Positions 10,946 through 20,192 of a stretch of 64,000 bases of DNA are shown piece by piece. The translations under genes were made by a program, and so were the position numbers. Origin of the DNA: Mesorhizobium sp. WSM3626 (GTDB lineage: Bacteria; Pseudomonadota; Alphaproteobacteria; Rhizobiales; Rhizobiaceae); NCBI RefSeq assembly GCF_000513935.1, contig NZ_AZUY01000035.1, forward strand, positions 1 to 64,000, read 5' to 3'. Every line of letters starts with the position of its first letter. Position 1 is the first letter of the stretch. The notes beneath the pieces were generated by a model. The model had not been told where the DNA came from. It did no database searches and saw nothing but the letters and a program-made list of their open reading frames with translations.

Positions 10946-11619
10946 TCAGTCGCGCGATATGGAGAGCCCCGCGAGAAGCGCAGCGTATGCGGCGAGCCTG
11001 CGGGATACGAACTCCGTAAAGAGCTGCACGCGCTTCGTCTTGCGTGTCTCCCCCTGCGTGAGAAGCCAGAGCGTTCCGTACATGTGCAGGTCGGTGCCCG
11101 GCACCCTCACCAGCAGGGGGTCGGCATCTCCGACGAAGCACGGCAGCGTCGTGATCCCGAGCCCTTGCCGTACAGCAACGATCTGCGCCTCGGCGTCCGT
11201 GGTCCTGAATGGAACCTCCGTGGTGCGAACCTCGCCCTCGCTGGCCCAATCCGGAACTCCATGAATGCTTATGACGATCCACCGGATGGGAGGCGGCATG
11301 GCGTGCGGGCGCGCCTGATCGGAGCCAACGTCACCCGCAGAAGCCCGCGCACGCTCTGGTCGCGCCCGAAGATGCGGGTCTCCAGCTGGTGCGACGACGC
11401 TTCCATCTGGTTCGCGAGCTCGAGGACCTCCTCGCCAGCAGTCGTCAGGCGGTAGCCCGAAGGCAGCTTTTCGAACATCTGAGCCCCGAGACGTTCCTCG
11501 AGCTGAGCGATGCGTCGCAGCACGGTCGAGTGATACACCCCGAGGCCCTCGGCGGCAGCCCGCACCGAGCCACCGCGTGCCACGGCAAGAAAGTGGCGAA
11601 TGTCATCCCAGTCGATCAT
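10946..11619 (-). pseudogene. LysR-family regulator, broken by internal deletion and frameshift
   Basis: The 5' part (from ATG 11619 to about 11290) encodes a complete LysR winged helix (DDIRHFLAVARGGSVRAAA, TVLRRIAQLEERLG, LPSGYRLTTAGEEVL) and the start of the linker (GLLRVTLAP). The reading frame then goes off. The C-terminal effector-domain end is found in another frame at 10946-11290 (VRQGLGITTLPCFVGD, VPGTDLHMYGTLWLLT, KRVQLFTEFV). Together the pieces cover about 220 residues of a usual 300, so some 80 residues of the effector domain are missing. The gene is divergent from a short-chain dehydrogenase, the classic layout for a LysR regulator and its target, so that target has probably lost its control. 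A sequencing error could explain the frameshift but not the missing segment. Confidence 0.75.
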
Positions 11620-11904
11620 GGTGCAATCCCGCACCGCGCGGTGCGCCTTCCAAAGCCCGTATCTACCGCATCGTACAGCAGTACGGCGGTGATCATAACT
11701 CATGTCAACGAGCGCTGCCCAGTTCCGAACGGCGGAAACCGATCGTCGCGGCTGGCGTCAGTCGTCCAGCCGGATCGATTTTGCACCACCGATGTGCGCG
11801 ATTCCGCACTCACCGACCGACTTCGGCGGACCCATCTTGAGGCTCTCCGGGGGACCTCCCCATACAGCCAAAGGCTCGAGACGGCGAAACGAAGGATGCA
11901 TGAC

Positions 11905-12639
11905 ATGAACAGACTGAATGGAAAGACCGCTGTGGTCACCGGCGGCGCTACCGGCATCGGCCGCGCCGCTGCAAAGCGCTTCATCGACGAGGGCGCCTTC
12001 GTCTTCATCTTCGGCCGCCGGCAGGAAGCGCTCGACGCCGCTGTGGCCGACCTCGGAGCCAATGCCCGCGCGGTGAAAGGCTCGGTCTCGGATGAGGCCG
12101 ACCTCGACCGGCTCTACGCGGCGGTGAAGGCCGAGCGCGGAAGCCTCGACATCGTCTTCGCCAATGCAGGGGCCGGAGGCCCGCTACCGCTCGGCAAGAT
12201 CACCGCCGAGCACATCGAGGAAACCTTCGACACCAATGTGAAGGGTACGATCTTCACGGTCCAGAAGGCGTTGCCGCTGATGGGCCCGGGCGGTTCGATC
12301 ATCCTGACCGGATCGAGCGCCGGCACCACGGGCGCTCCGGCATTCACCGCCTACAGCGCGAGCAAGGCGGCAGTGCGCAACCTCGCGCGGACCTGGGCTG
12401 AGGACCTGAAGGGCACCGGCATCCGCGTAAACGTGCTGTCGCCCGGGGCGACGGCGACCGAACTCGCGAAGGAAGCGCTGGGCGAGGAGGGCCAGAAGGT
12501 CTTCGCCGCGATGACTCCGCTCCAGCGCATGGCCGATCCGGCGGAGATCGGAGCGGTTGCCGCCTTTCTCGCATCGTCGGACAGCAGCTTCATGACCGCC
12601 AGCGAAGTCGCCGTCGACGGTGGCCTAGCACAACTCTGA
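11905..12639 (+). CDS. Short-chain dehydrogenase/reductase (SDR)
   Basis: A classical SDR of 244 residues. The start at 11905 has GAAGGA 8 bases upstream; ATG 11896 overlaps that site and longer starts run across the divergent regulator. The NAD(P) motif TGGATGIG is near residue 12, NAGAG near 85, the catalytic Ser is in ILTGSSAG and the YxxxK pair in YSASK. An Arg after the second strand (FGRRQEA) suggests NADPH preference. The C terminus ends in the family-typical VDGGLAQL. It is a close paralog of the next gene. The substrate is unknown. Confidence 0.88.
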   Translation: MNRLNGKTAVVTGGATGIGRAAAKRFIDEGAFVFIFGRRQEALDAAVADLGANARAVKGSVSDEADLDRLYAAVKAERGSLDIVFANAGAGGPLPLGKITAEHIEETFDTNVKGTIFTVQKALPLMGPGGSIILTGSSAGTTGAPAFTAYSASKAAVRNLARTWAEDLKGTGIRVNVLSPGATATELAKEALGEEGQKVFAAMTPLQRMADPAEIGAVAAFLASSDSSFMTASEVAVDGGLAQL

Positions 12640-12690
12640 CGCCGGCGCGGTCCCGTGCCTGGCCCACACACAAACGAAGGATGAAGGACT

Positions 12691-13443
12691 ATGAAAAAGC
12701 TGGAAGGCAAGATCGCAGTCATCACGGGCGGGAGCAGCGGGATCGGATTGGCCACAGCCAAGCGCTTCGTGGAAGAAGGTGCGCACGTCGTGATCACCGG
12801 GCGACGAGAGAAAGAGCTGAAGGAGGCCGCAGCCCTCATCAAGAGTAATATTACGACGGTGGTGGGTGACGTGTCACGCTTGGAAGATCTGGACCGGCTT
12901 TATGCCATCGTGAAAGAGAAACACGGTCACATCGACGTTCTCTTCGCGAACGCTGGCGCGGGGACAATCGCACCGCTCGCGGTAGCCACCGAGGCCCACT
13001 TTGACCAGACCTTCGACGTGAACGTGAAGGGGCTGTTCTTCACGGTGCAGAAGGCCCTTCCCCTCTTTAAGGACGGCGGTTCGATTATTCTGAATTCTTC
13101 GGTTTCGAACGTGTTGGGATTGCCAGGGTTTAGCACATACGCCGCGAGTAAGGCGGCAGTGCGCAACTTTTCGCGCGCTTGGACTCTAGAGCTGAAAGAC
13201 CGCAAAATCCGAGTGAATACGATGAGCCCCGGAGCGATCGAGACCCCCGCCCTAGAGACAACGACGGGCCTTACCCCCGAGCAAGCCGAGCAAGCGGCCG
13301 CCCAGTTTGCTTCACAGATCCCAATGGGTCGCAGGGGCAAGCCAGAGGAAATCGCGGCCGCCGTCACGTTCCTCGCCTCCAATGAAAGTTCTTTCATCAC
13401 CGGCGTGGATCTCGCCGTCGATGGAGGCATGGCGCAGGTCTGA
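12691..13443 (+). CDS. Short-chain dehydrogenase/reductase (SDR), paralog of the preceding gene
   Basis: A 250-residue classical SDR starting at an ATG with AAGGA upstream. Cofactor loop TGGSSGIG, NAGAG, catalytic Ser in ILNSSVS and YAASK are all present, with ITGRREK pointing to NADPH. It shares with the preceding gene the same motif spacing, a TVQKALPL segment and the VDGGMAQ ending. Similar sequence lies just before both starts (CGAAGGATG). This indicates tandem duplication or capture of related genes. The substrate is unknown. Confidence 0.88.
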   Translation: MKKLEGKIAVITGGSSGIGLATAKRFVEEGAHVVITGRREKELKEAAALIKSNITTVVGDVSRLEDLDRLYAIVKEKHGHIDVLFANAGAGTIAPLAVATEAHFDQTFDVNVKGLFFTVQKALPLFKDGGSIILNSSVSNVLGLPGFSTYAASKAAVRNFSRAWTLELKDRKIRVNTMSPGAIETPALETTTGLTPEQAEQAAAQFASQIPMGRRGKPEEIAAAVTFLASNESSFITGVDLAVDGGMAQV

Positions 13444-13623
13444 GCCCCGGATCGGCGGGAACCAGCGTGTCCATGGTGGAACGACTTCCGCGCTGAACGG
13501 TCGGTCCGGCCGCGCCGTCGTTCACGACGGGACGTCTGTGCAAAGGTCGCCACACAGCAGAACGGACAACCCGGCGCCGTTGAAGGCCGGGGAAGCAATA
13601 TCAACATGGATCGGAGAAGTATC

Positions 13624-14223
13624 ATGAGCTATGCGATTGTAGGATTCGGTAAGATAGGCCAGGCCCTCGCCCACGCCTTTGCCCGTAAAAACATCGAAGT
13701 GGCGGTCGCGAGCCGCCGGCCGGCCGAGGCGCTGGCGCCGCAGGCTCGGGCGATTGGACCCACGGTCGTCGCCAGGTCGCTGCGGGATGCACTCGAGGCC
13801 GACACAATCATCTTGGCGGTCCCGTTCGGGGAGCATCGCGAGGTTGCGAAGGCCCTGCCGAGCTGGAAAAGCAAGACGGTCATCGACGCGATGAACGCGT
13901 TAGTTCCCCCTGAGGAGTTGGACGGTCTCCCGTCCTCCGCCTTCGTCGCGAAGGCGTTCATCGGCGCCAAGTTCGTGAAAGGTTTCAATCACCTGATTGC
14001 GGCCACCCTGGCTGCCGATCCGATCGTCGAGGGCGGCCACCGGGTCGTCTTTCTGTCGAGCGACGACGAGGACGCGATTGGTCCCGTGGCGGCCCTGGCC
14101 AAACAACTCGGGTTCGCACCCGTCAAGCTGGGAAAGCTCAACGAGGGTGGCGCGCTGGTGCACGCACGCGGCCGCATTTGGGGCCAGCTCATCTTCCAGG
14201 ATTTGTTCAAGAAGGAGCAATGA
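13624..14223 (+). CDS. NADP oxidoreductase, F420-dependent type (coenzyme F420-binding family)
   Basis: A 199-residue protein; ATG 13624 follows GGAGAAG, and the six extra residues of an earlier in-frame ATG are not needed. The N terminus AIVGFGKIGQALAHAFA is a Rossmann dinucleotide loop, with ASRRP after the second strand suggesting NADP. The middle has DTIILAVPFGEH and TVIDAMNAL, the pattern of the NADP oxidoreductase/F420-binding family, which in bacteria without F420 usually acts as a flavin or quinone-type NADPH reductase. KGFNHL and the C-terminal helices also fit. It sits 3 bp before an SRPBCC gene in the SDR cluster. Confidence 0.75.
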   Translation: MSYAIVGFGKIGQALAHAFARKNIEVAVASRRPAEALAPQARAIGPTVVARSLRDALEADTIILAVPFGEHREVAKALPSWKSKTVIDAMNALVPPEELDGLPSSAFVAKAFIGAKFVKGFNHLIAATLAADPIVEGGHRVVFLSSDDEDAIGPVAALAKQLGFAPVKLGKLNEGGALVHARGRIWGQLIFQDLFKKEQ

Positions 14224-14226
14224 CCG

Positions 14227-14730
14227 GTGTACGACCATGTAATTTGGCCCGAGCGGTATGATCCGGGAACGTCGACTCTCTACGCGCTCAACGACATCGA
14301 CGTGAAGGCGCCCCCTGAAGTGGTTTGGAAGCTGCTCGTCGACGCTGAGAATTGGTCGAGCTACTTTCCGGCCGAGGATCAGGTCAAAGTTCTGACCGAC
14401 GATCCGGAACTTGCGCTCGGAACCAAGTATAGCCGGGTGACGGTTGGATTCCCGATGAGTCTGGTCGTGACGGAATGCGAGCCGTTCCGCAGGCTTGCGT
14501 GGGCGACGACCGTCGATGGCGACGAGACCGGCTCGAGCGCGTACCACGGCTGGGTCATCACTCCCACGAGCGATGGTTGTCATGTGCTGACCGAGGAGAC
14601 ACAGCAAGGCCCCTGGTTCCTCGAAGAGCTCGGACGCAAGCATCCCGGTGCGGTCTACCGCTATCACCAGGAATGGGTCGAAAGCCTCGCCCGCGCGGCG
14701 GAGGCGGAAGTCGCGAAACAGGCAGGTTAG
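14227..14730 (+). CDS. SRPBCC-fold (polyketide cyclase-like) protein
   Basis: A 167-residue protein starting at GTG 14227, three bases after the previous stop, with AAGGAG at the end of the previous gene as ribosome site. The opening IDVKAPPEVVWKLLVDAENWSSYFP is typical of the START/SRPBCC hydrophobic-pocket fold; VLTEETQQGPW and a long C-terminal helix complete it. Such proteins bind or transform hydrophobic small molecules. The pairing with an NADP oxidoreductase and several SDRs suggests a small reductive pathway or detoxification of a hydrophobic compound, but no substrate can be named. Confidence 0.75.
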   Translation: MYDHVIWPERYDPGTSTLYALNDIDVKAPPEVVWKLLVDAENWSSYFPAEDQVKVLTDDPELALGTKYSRVTVGFPMSLVVTECEPFRRLAWATTVDGDETGSSAYHGWVITPTSDGCHVLTEETQQGPWFLEELGRKHPGAVYRYHQEWVESLARAAEAEVAKQAG

Positions 14731-14737
14731 CGCATTT

Positions 14738-14775
14738 GCCTTGAAGCCTGGCCCGCACGGGCCGGGCTTCAAGGC
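14738..14775. terminator. Strong palindromic hairpin after the SRPBCC gene
   Basis: GCCTTGAAGCC (14738-14748) pairs exactly with GGCTTCAAGGC (14765-14775), and inside it GGCCCG pairs with CGGGCC around a 2-base loop. It is one long stem with a single-base bulge on each side. It lacks a T-run, so it could be a Rho-assisted terminator, an RNA-stabilising hairpin or a copy of an intergenic repeat. Confidence 0.5.
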
Positions 14776-14857
14776 TCTCGATCGAAGGGGACGACACGCT
14801 TCTGGTCTGGTTCCGCACATCGATCGGCTTAGCCGTTCACAACAGGAGATGAATGAC

Positions 14858-15670
14858 ATGAATATCGAACTCAAGGGCCGCACGGCGATCGTCACCGGGT
14901 CGACGGCAGGCATCGGGCGCGCCACCGCAGAGGGTTTAGCTCGTGCCGGGGCGTCGGTCGTCATTAATGGCCGTGGAAATGCCCGGGTCGACGAGGCGGT
15001 GCGGCAGATGCGCCAGTCTTTCCCGGACAGCGAGATCTCCGGCGTCGCCGCCGATCTGTCGACAGCGGAGGGCGCCGACACATTCTTCGCGAAAGTGCCC
15101 GACGCCGATATACTCGTGAACAACGTCGGTACGGCTCACATCCGGGACTATAACAGCGTCGAGGACATCGCCAAGATCCCCGACGAGGACTGGCTTGGCC
15201 TGTTCCAGCTGAACGTGATGAGCGGCGTGCGCATGACGCGCCACTACGTGCCGCGCATGGTGGCGAAGGGCTGGGGCCGCGTCGTCTTCGTGAGCAGCGA
15301 GTCCGCAGTCAACATTCCCAAGGAGATGCTCGACTACGGCATGACCAAGACCGCGCAGCTGGCGGTCTCGCGCGGTCTTGCCGAGGCGGTCGCGGGCACG
15401 GGCGTCACCGTCAACGCCGTCCTGCCGGGACCTACCCGGTCCGAGATCCTGGGTGACTTCATGGCGAAGCAGGCTGAGGCAACCGGAATCACGCAGGAAG
15501 AAGCCGAGCAGGGCTTCCTGAAGGCGATGCGTCCGACCACCCTCATCCAGCGGTTCGCGACCACCGACGAGGTCGCCAACATGATCATCTATGTGTGCTC
15601 AGAGCAGGCCTCCGCAACCACTGGCGCGGCTCTGCGCGTGGATGGCGGCGTGGTCCGCTTCGTCGCCTAA
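14858..15670 (+). CDS. Short-chain dehydrogenase/reductase (SDR)
   Basis: A 270-residue SDR starting at ATG 14858 (AGGAG 9 bases upstream; the ATG at 14849 abuts that site). It has TGSTAGIG near residue 13, VNNVG near 88, a catalytic Ser in FVSSESA and YGMTK as the YxxxK pair. VINGRGNARVDE after the second strand suggests NADP. It is less related to the two upstream SDRs than these are to each other and has a longer insert (QEEAEQGF) before the last helices. It is the last plus-strand gene before a convergent sugar transporter operon. Confidence 0.85.
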   Translation: MNIELKGRTAIVTGSTAGIGRATAEGLARAGASVVINGRGNARVDEAVRQMRQSFPDSEISGVAADLSTAEGADTFFAKVPDADILVNNVGTAHIRDYNSVEDIAKIPDEDWLGLFQLNVMSGVRMTRHYVPRMVAKGWGRVVFVSSESAVNIPKEMLDYGMTKTAQLAVSRGLAEAVAGTGVTVNAVLPGPTRSEILGDFMAKQAEATGITQEEAEQGFLKAMRPTTLIQRFATTDEVANMIIYVCSEQASATTGAALRVDGGVVRFVA

Positions 15671-15846
15671 GCGTGTAGGGCGTCAGGAAGAGATCGCGTG
15701 TAAACCGCTGAATCGACAGGGATTTTCCTTAGCAACACCCTCCCCTCACTCGATTGTTTTGAGACCAGCTATGTCATTGATCTAGATGGGCCCCCACGAC
15801 TGTTCCAGCCGCGGGGGCGTCGGGATAACTTCCCGGAAACCCGTGG

Positions 15847-17166
15847 TCAGATGTTGGCGAGCAATTCGTTGACTCGGCTTTCCATGTCCGCAAGCGCGGC
15901 ATCGACGTCTTTCTGGCCAGTGATTGCGGCGCTCATCTCTTCGCCGACAATGTCCTGGATCGCAAACTGACGCTGCACCGCTGACGGCAGCGGCCTGCCG
16001 AGATCGGAGATGGCGGCAATCGTGTTGCGATGCGGCAGCGCCTTGAAGGCGTCCGAGGTGATGATGGCCTTGTATGCCGGCAGGTGACCGGTGCGCGACC
16101 ATTCGAAATCGTTGTCGGCGAAGAACTTCAGGAACTTTCCGATGGCCGCAGTCTGTTCAGGCGTGCGGTCCTTCTGCGAGACTGCCCAGGTGTGGCCATC
16201 GGCATATTGCGCATGGGCGCCGCCAAACAGCTGCGGATACGGGTAGACCGCGTAGCCGCCCTTGTTGAGCGCCGTGCCCTTGGTTTCGGACTGGGCATTG
16301 TTGTCGCCGACCACCCACGTGCCGTTGAGCTGAACGCCACCGTCACCGGCAAGGAAGGCGTTGATAGCGCCGCCGTAGTCGAGGTCCTTGGTGGTGTAGC
16401 CCTTGTCGAAGATCGCCTTGTACATCTCGACGACCTTCTTGGCTTCCGGCGTATTCAGCTTCACATGCTTGGGATCGGCAAAAAAGTCGGAATCCTGCTG
16501 GAAGAGATAGGTGTAGAGATTGCGCGTGTAGAGTGCCGTCTCGTTGGCCAGGTTTTGAACGAAGTAGGGCTTGCCGGTCTTCTGTTTGAACTGTTCGGCC
16601 TGGGCGAGCAGTTCCTCAGGCGATTTCGGAAGCATCGGAGTGCCGTCGGCATTGACGAGACCGGCCTGTTTGAAGAGATCCATATTGATGTGATAGAGCA
16701 TCGTCCAGCTGTCGATCGGCAAGCCGTAGATCTTGCCATCCTTGGTGGCGCCGGTGCGCGCGGCGTCCGTGAAGGCTTCAGGTGCGACGCCGACGGACTT
16801 CAAGAGATCATCGAGTGGCATCAACAGGCCCTTGGACTGATAGTCCGACAGGGCGGATTCGTGGATCGTGACGATGTCTGGAGCATCGCCCGAAGCGAAC
16901 TGCGCAGTCAGCTGGTCATAGCCCGGCCATTCCACGGTGGTGACATTGACGTGCACGTCGGGATTGTCGGCGTTGAACTTGTTGATCAGCGACGTGATGA
17001 TGCCGCATTCGCCGACGGCCTTGCCGACATCGGCGTTGGTGCCGAAATTGGCATCGCAGGCACCGAAGAAGCGCTGCACGGTCAGTTCCGTCGCTGCAAG
17101 GCTCGGGCTGGCGAGCATCATTACCCCCGCGGAGACCGCGGCAAACAGTATTTTCTGCATTTTCAT
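15847..17166 (-). CDS. CUT1 sugar ABC transporter, periplasmic binding protein
   Basis: Family 1 extracellular solute-binding protein of 439 residues. The start at 17166 has GGAGG 8 bases upstream; the longer frame has none. A Sec signal peptide spans about residues 1-26 (KILFAAVSAGVMMLASPSLAA). Typical features are a large alpha/beta protein with DAPDIVTIHESALSDYQSKGLL-like hinge segments (here split around 100), GLPIDSWTMLYHINMDLF and GTWVVGDN. It is the last gene of a minus-strand operon of GH51 arabinofuranosidase, ATPase and two permeases, so the ligand is probably an arabinose-containing oligosaccharide. This rests on context, not on ligand residues. Confidence 0.88.
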   Translation of the reverse strand: MKMQKILFAAVSAGVMMLASPSLAATELTVQRFFGACDANFGTNADVGKAVGECGIITSLINKFNADNPDVHVNVTTVEWPGYDQLTAQFASGDAPDIVTIHESALSDYQSKGLLMPLDDLLKSVGVAPEAFTDAARTGATKDGKIYGLPIDSWTMLYHINMDLFKQAGLVNADGTPMLPKSPEELLAQAEQFKQKTGKPYFVQNLANETALYTRNLYTYLFQQDSDFFADPKHVKLNTPEAKKVVEMYKAIFDKGYTTKDLDYGGAINAFLAGDGGVQLNGTWVVGDNNAQSETKGTALNKGGYAVYPYPQLFGGAHAQYADGHTWAVSQKDRTPEQTAAIGKFLKFFADNDFEWSRTGHLPAYKAIITSDAFKALPHRNTIAAISDLGRPLPSAVQRQFAIQDIVGEEMSAAITGQKDVDAALADMESRVNELLANI

Positions 17167-17270
17167 TTCAGTTCCTCCTACTGAGTTTCCGCCGCTCCAC
17201 CCTGGATTGGCTTCATGCTTTTCCATCGCTTCGGCGCACTCCCTCGCCGCCTGCCGTAGGGCAATTTTCG

Positions 17271-18119
17271 TTATCGGACCGCGGCGCCAGAGACGGCCGT
17301 GACGATATATTTCTGGAAAAAGAGGTAGACGATCAGGATCGGTGCGCCGGCGAACACCGCCTGCGCCATCAGGAAGCCGATGCCTTCAGACTGGGCGAAA
17401 TTGGTCTGTGTCGAAGCCATACCGACGGTCAGCGTGTACATGTCCTTCTTGGTTGCCGAGATCAGCGGCCACAAATAGTCGTTCCACGCGCCAAGGAAGG
17501 TGAAGATGCCGAGGGTTGCCTGTGCAGGCACCGTGAGTGGCAAAAGCACCTTCCAGAAAATCCTGAACCGGCTGGCATTGTCCAGCATGGCGGCTTCGTC
17601 CAGCTCCTTCGGGATGGCCTTGAAATATTGGGTCATCAGGAAGACGCCGAACGAAGCCGACAGGCCGGGGAGAATGAGTCCGTGATAGGTATTGTGGAAC
17701 TTCAGTATGCTGAATATCTGGTGGCGGGCGACAAGCACGGCCTGTTCCGGAACCGCCAGACCGAAGAGCACGATCACGAACAGGACGTTTCGGCCGGGAA
17801 AGTTCAGCCGTGCAAAACCGTAGCCGGCGAGCGATGACAAAACCAGCGTGCCGATTGTCAATCCGCCCGAGACGATGATGCTGTTGCCCACCCAGAGGAA
17901 TACCGACGAGGTGCCGATGGTGTTGAGGTAGTTCTTGAGGGTGTAGGGCGCGTGAAACACCGAATTCGGATCGGCCATCAGCTCGGCATTTTCCTTGAGC
18001 GACAGGCCGATGACCCACAGAACCGGGGCGATCATGACGATCGAAAGCAGGATGACGAGGGCCAACAACACGCGGTCGCCAAATGCCCGCCCCTTGATGG
18101 AAGTGGCTGGAGCACTCAT
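17271..18119 (-). CDS. CUT1 sugar ABC transporter permease (MalG type)
   Basis: A 282-residue inner-membrane protein with six predicted membrane segments. It has the binding-protein-dependent permease loop (EAA motif) ELDEAAMLDNASRFRIFWKVLLP-like, which contacts the ATPase, in the second half; residues PKELDEAAMLD are diagnostic. The C terminus GAAVR-like end is typical of MalG-type subunits. It overlaps the upstream permease by 4 bp (ATGA), so translation is coupled. It pairs with the MalF-type permease for uptake of the probable arabinoside. Confidence 0.9.
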   Translation of the reverse strand: MSAPATSIKGRAFGDRVLLALVILLSIVMIAPVLWVIGLSLKENAELMADPNSVFHAPYTLKNYLNTIGTSSVFLWVGNSIIVSGGLTIGTLVLSSLAGYGFARLNFPGRNVLFVIVLFGLAVPEQAVLVARHQIFSILKFHNTYHGLILPGLSASFGVFLMTQYFKAIPKELDEAAMLDNASRFRIFWKVLLPLTVPAQATLGIFTFLGAWNDYLWPLISATKKDMYTLTVGMASTQTNFAQSEGIGFLMAQAVFAGAPILIVYLFFQKYIVTAVSGAAVR

Positions 18120-19051
18120 GCCTGGTCTGCCTTGTTGCGTGCGACGAGGTACTGGGCCATGGCCGCGATCAGGATGAGGATGAACAGGATTTCCGATGCC
18201 GCGGCACCCATGCCGAGATCCCAGCGGCGGAATGCGGTGTCATAGATGTAGAGCACGATCGGCTTGGTCAGATTGTTGGGACCGCCGCGCGTCATCAGCC
18301 AGGCTTGGCCGAACAGCTGGAATTGCAGCACGATCTGGATGATGATCACCAGGACGAAAGTGCGTTTGATCGACGGCAGCGTGATTGAGCGCAAGGTCTG
18401 CCAGCGATTGGCATTGTCGAGGGCCGCCGCTTCGTAGATATCCTGCGGGATCTGCTGCAGGGCCGAGAGAAAGAGCATCATCGGCAGGCCGATGCACCAC
18501 CAGACAGTGGCAATGGCGATACCGATCATGGCAAGGCTTGGATCGGAAATGAAGGCTGGGGCGGTGGCACCAAACCATCCGTAGATCGTCGACAGCAGGC
18601 CGACATTCGGAATGAACACGATGCGCCAGATCAGTGTGACGATGGTAACCGACAGCACCGAGGAGGAAAAGAACAGGGTCCGCAGCACAGCGGCAGTGCG
18701 CGTGCGGCGGTTGAGGCAAAGCGCGAGGAAAAGGCCGATCAGCGCCAGCGTCGGCACCGTCAGGAGCACGAAGTAGAAGGTGTTCCAGACCGATTGCAGG
18801 AACACCTTGTCGTTAAACAGCCTGATATAGTTACCGAGACCGACAAAATTTCCGGATGAGAAAGTGTCGGCCTTGTGGAAGCTCAGCCACATCCCCCAAA
18901 GGAGCGGGAAGATGAGCAGCGTTGTAAAGAAGAACAGGAATGGCGCGACGAAAATGAAATTTCGCCATTGCGGCGCGTAGATATCGACGCTTGGGGCCCT
19001 GACGCCGGCGGCCGGCGTCGAGGTCCGCGGGATCGTCAAACCGTCGGCCAC
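18116..19051 (-). CDS. CUT1 sugar ABC transporter permease (MalF type)
   Basis: A 311-residue inner-membrane permease. A cytoplasmic N terminus of about 30 residues is followed by a first membrane segment (FIFVAPFLFFFTTLLIF) and five more. The EAA loop is IPQDIYEAAALDNANRW. It begins one base after the end of the ATPase gene and overlaps the next permease by 4 bp. It forms the heterodimeric channel with the MalG-type subunit. Confidence 0.9.
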   Translation of the reverse strand: MADGLTIPRTSTPAAGVRAPSVDIYAPQWRNFIFVAPFLFFFTTLLIFPLLWGMWLSFHKADTFSSGNFVGLGNYIRLFNDKVFLQSVWNTFYFVLLTVPTLALIGLFLALCLNRRTRTAAVLRTLFFSSSVLSVTIVTLIWRIVFIPNVGLLSTIYGWFGATAPAFISDPSLAMIGIAIATVWWCIGLPMMLFLSALQQIPQDIYEAAALDNANRWQTLRSITLPSIKRTFVLVIIIQIVLQFQLFGQAWLMTRGGPNNLTKPIVLYIYDTAFRRWDLGMGAAASEILFILILIAAMAQYLVARNKADQA

Positions 19052-19052
19052 G

Positions 19053-20144
<1,092 letters not shown>

Positions 20145-20192
20145 GTCGACGCTCCTCCTCAGCGCATGCACTTTTCGATGGTCCGCCCGAGA

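Noticed and set aside
11389..11904. Long N-terminal extension of the first SDR
   Set aside because: The extension overlaps the LysR remnant on the other strand, and a good ribosome site stands before ATG 11905.
16030..17184. Open frame antisense to the CUT1 binding protein (384 codons)
   Set aside because: Shadow frame of a high-GC gene; the sense strand encodes a complete binding protein with signal peptide.
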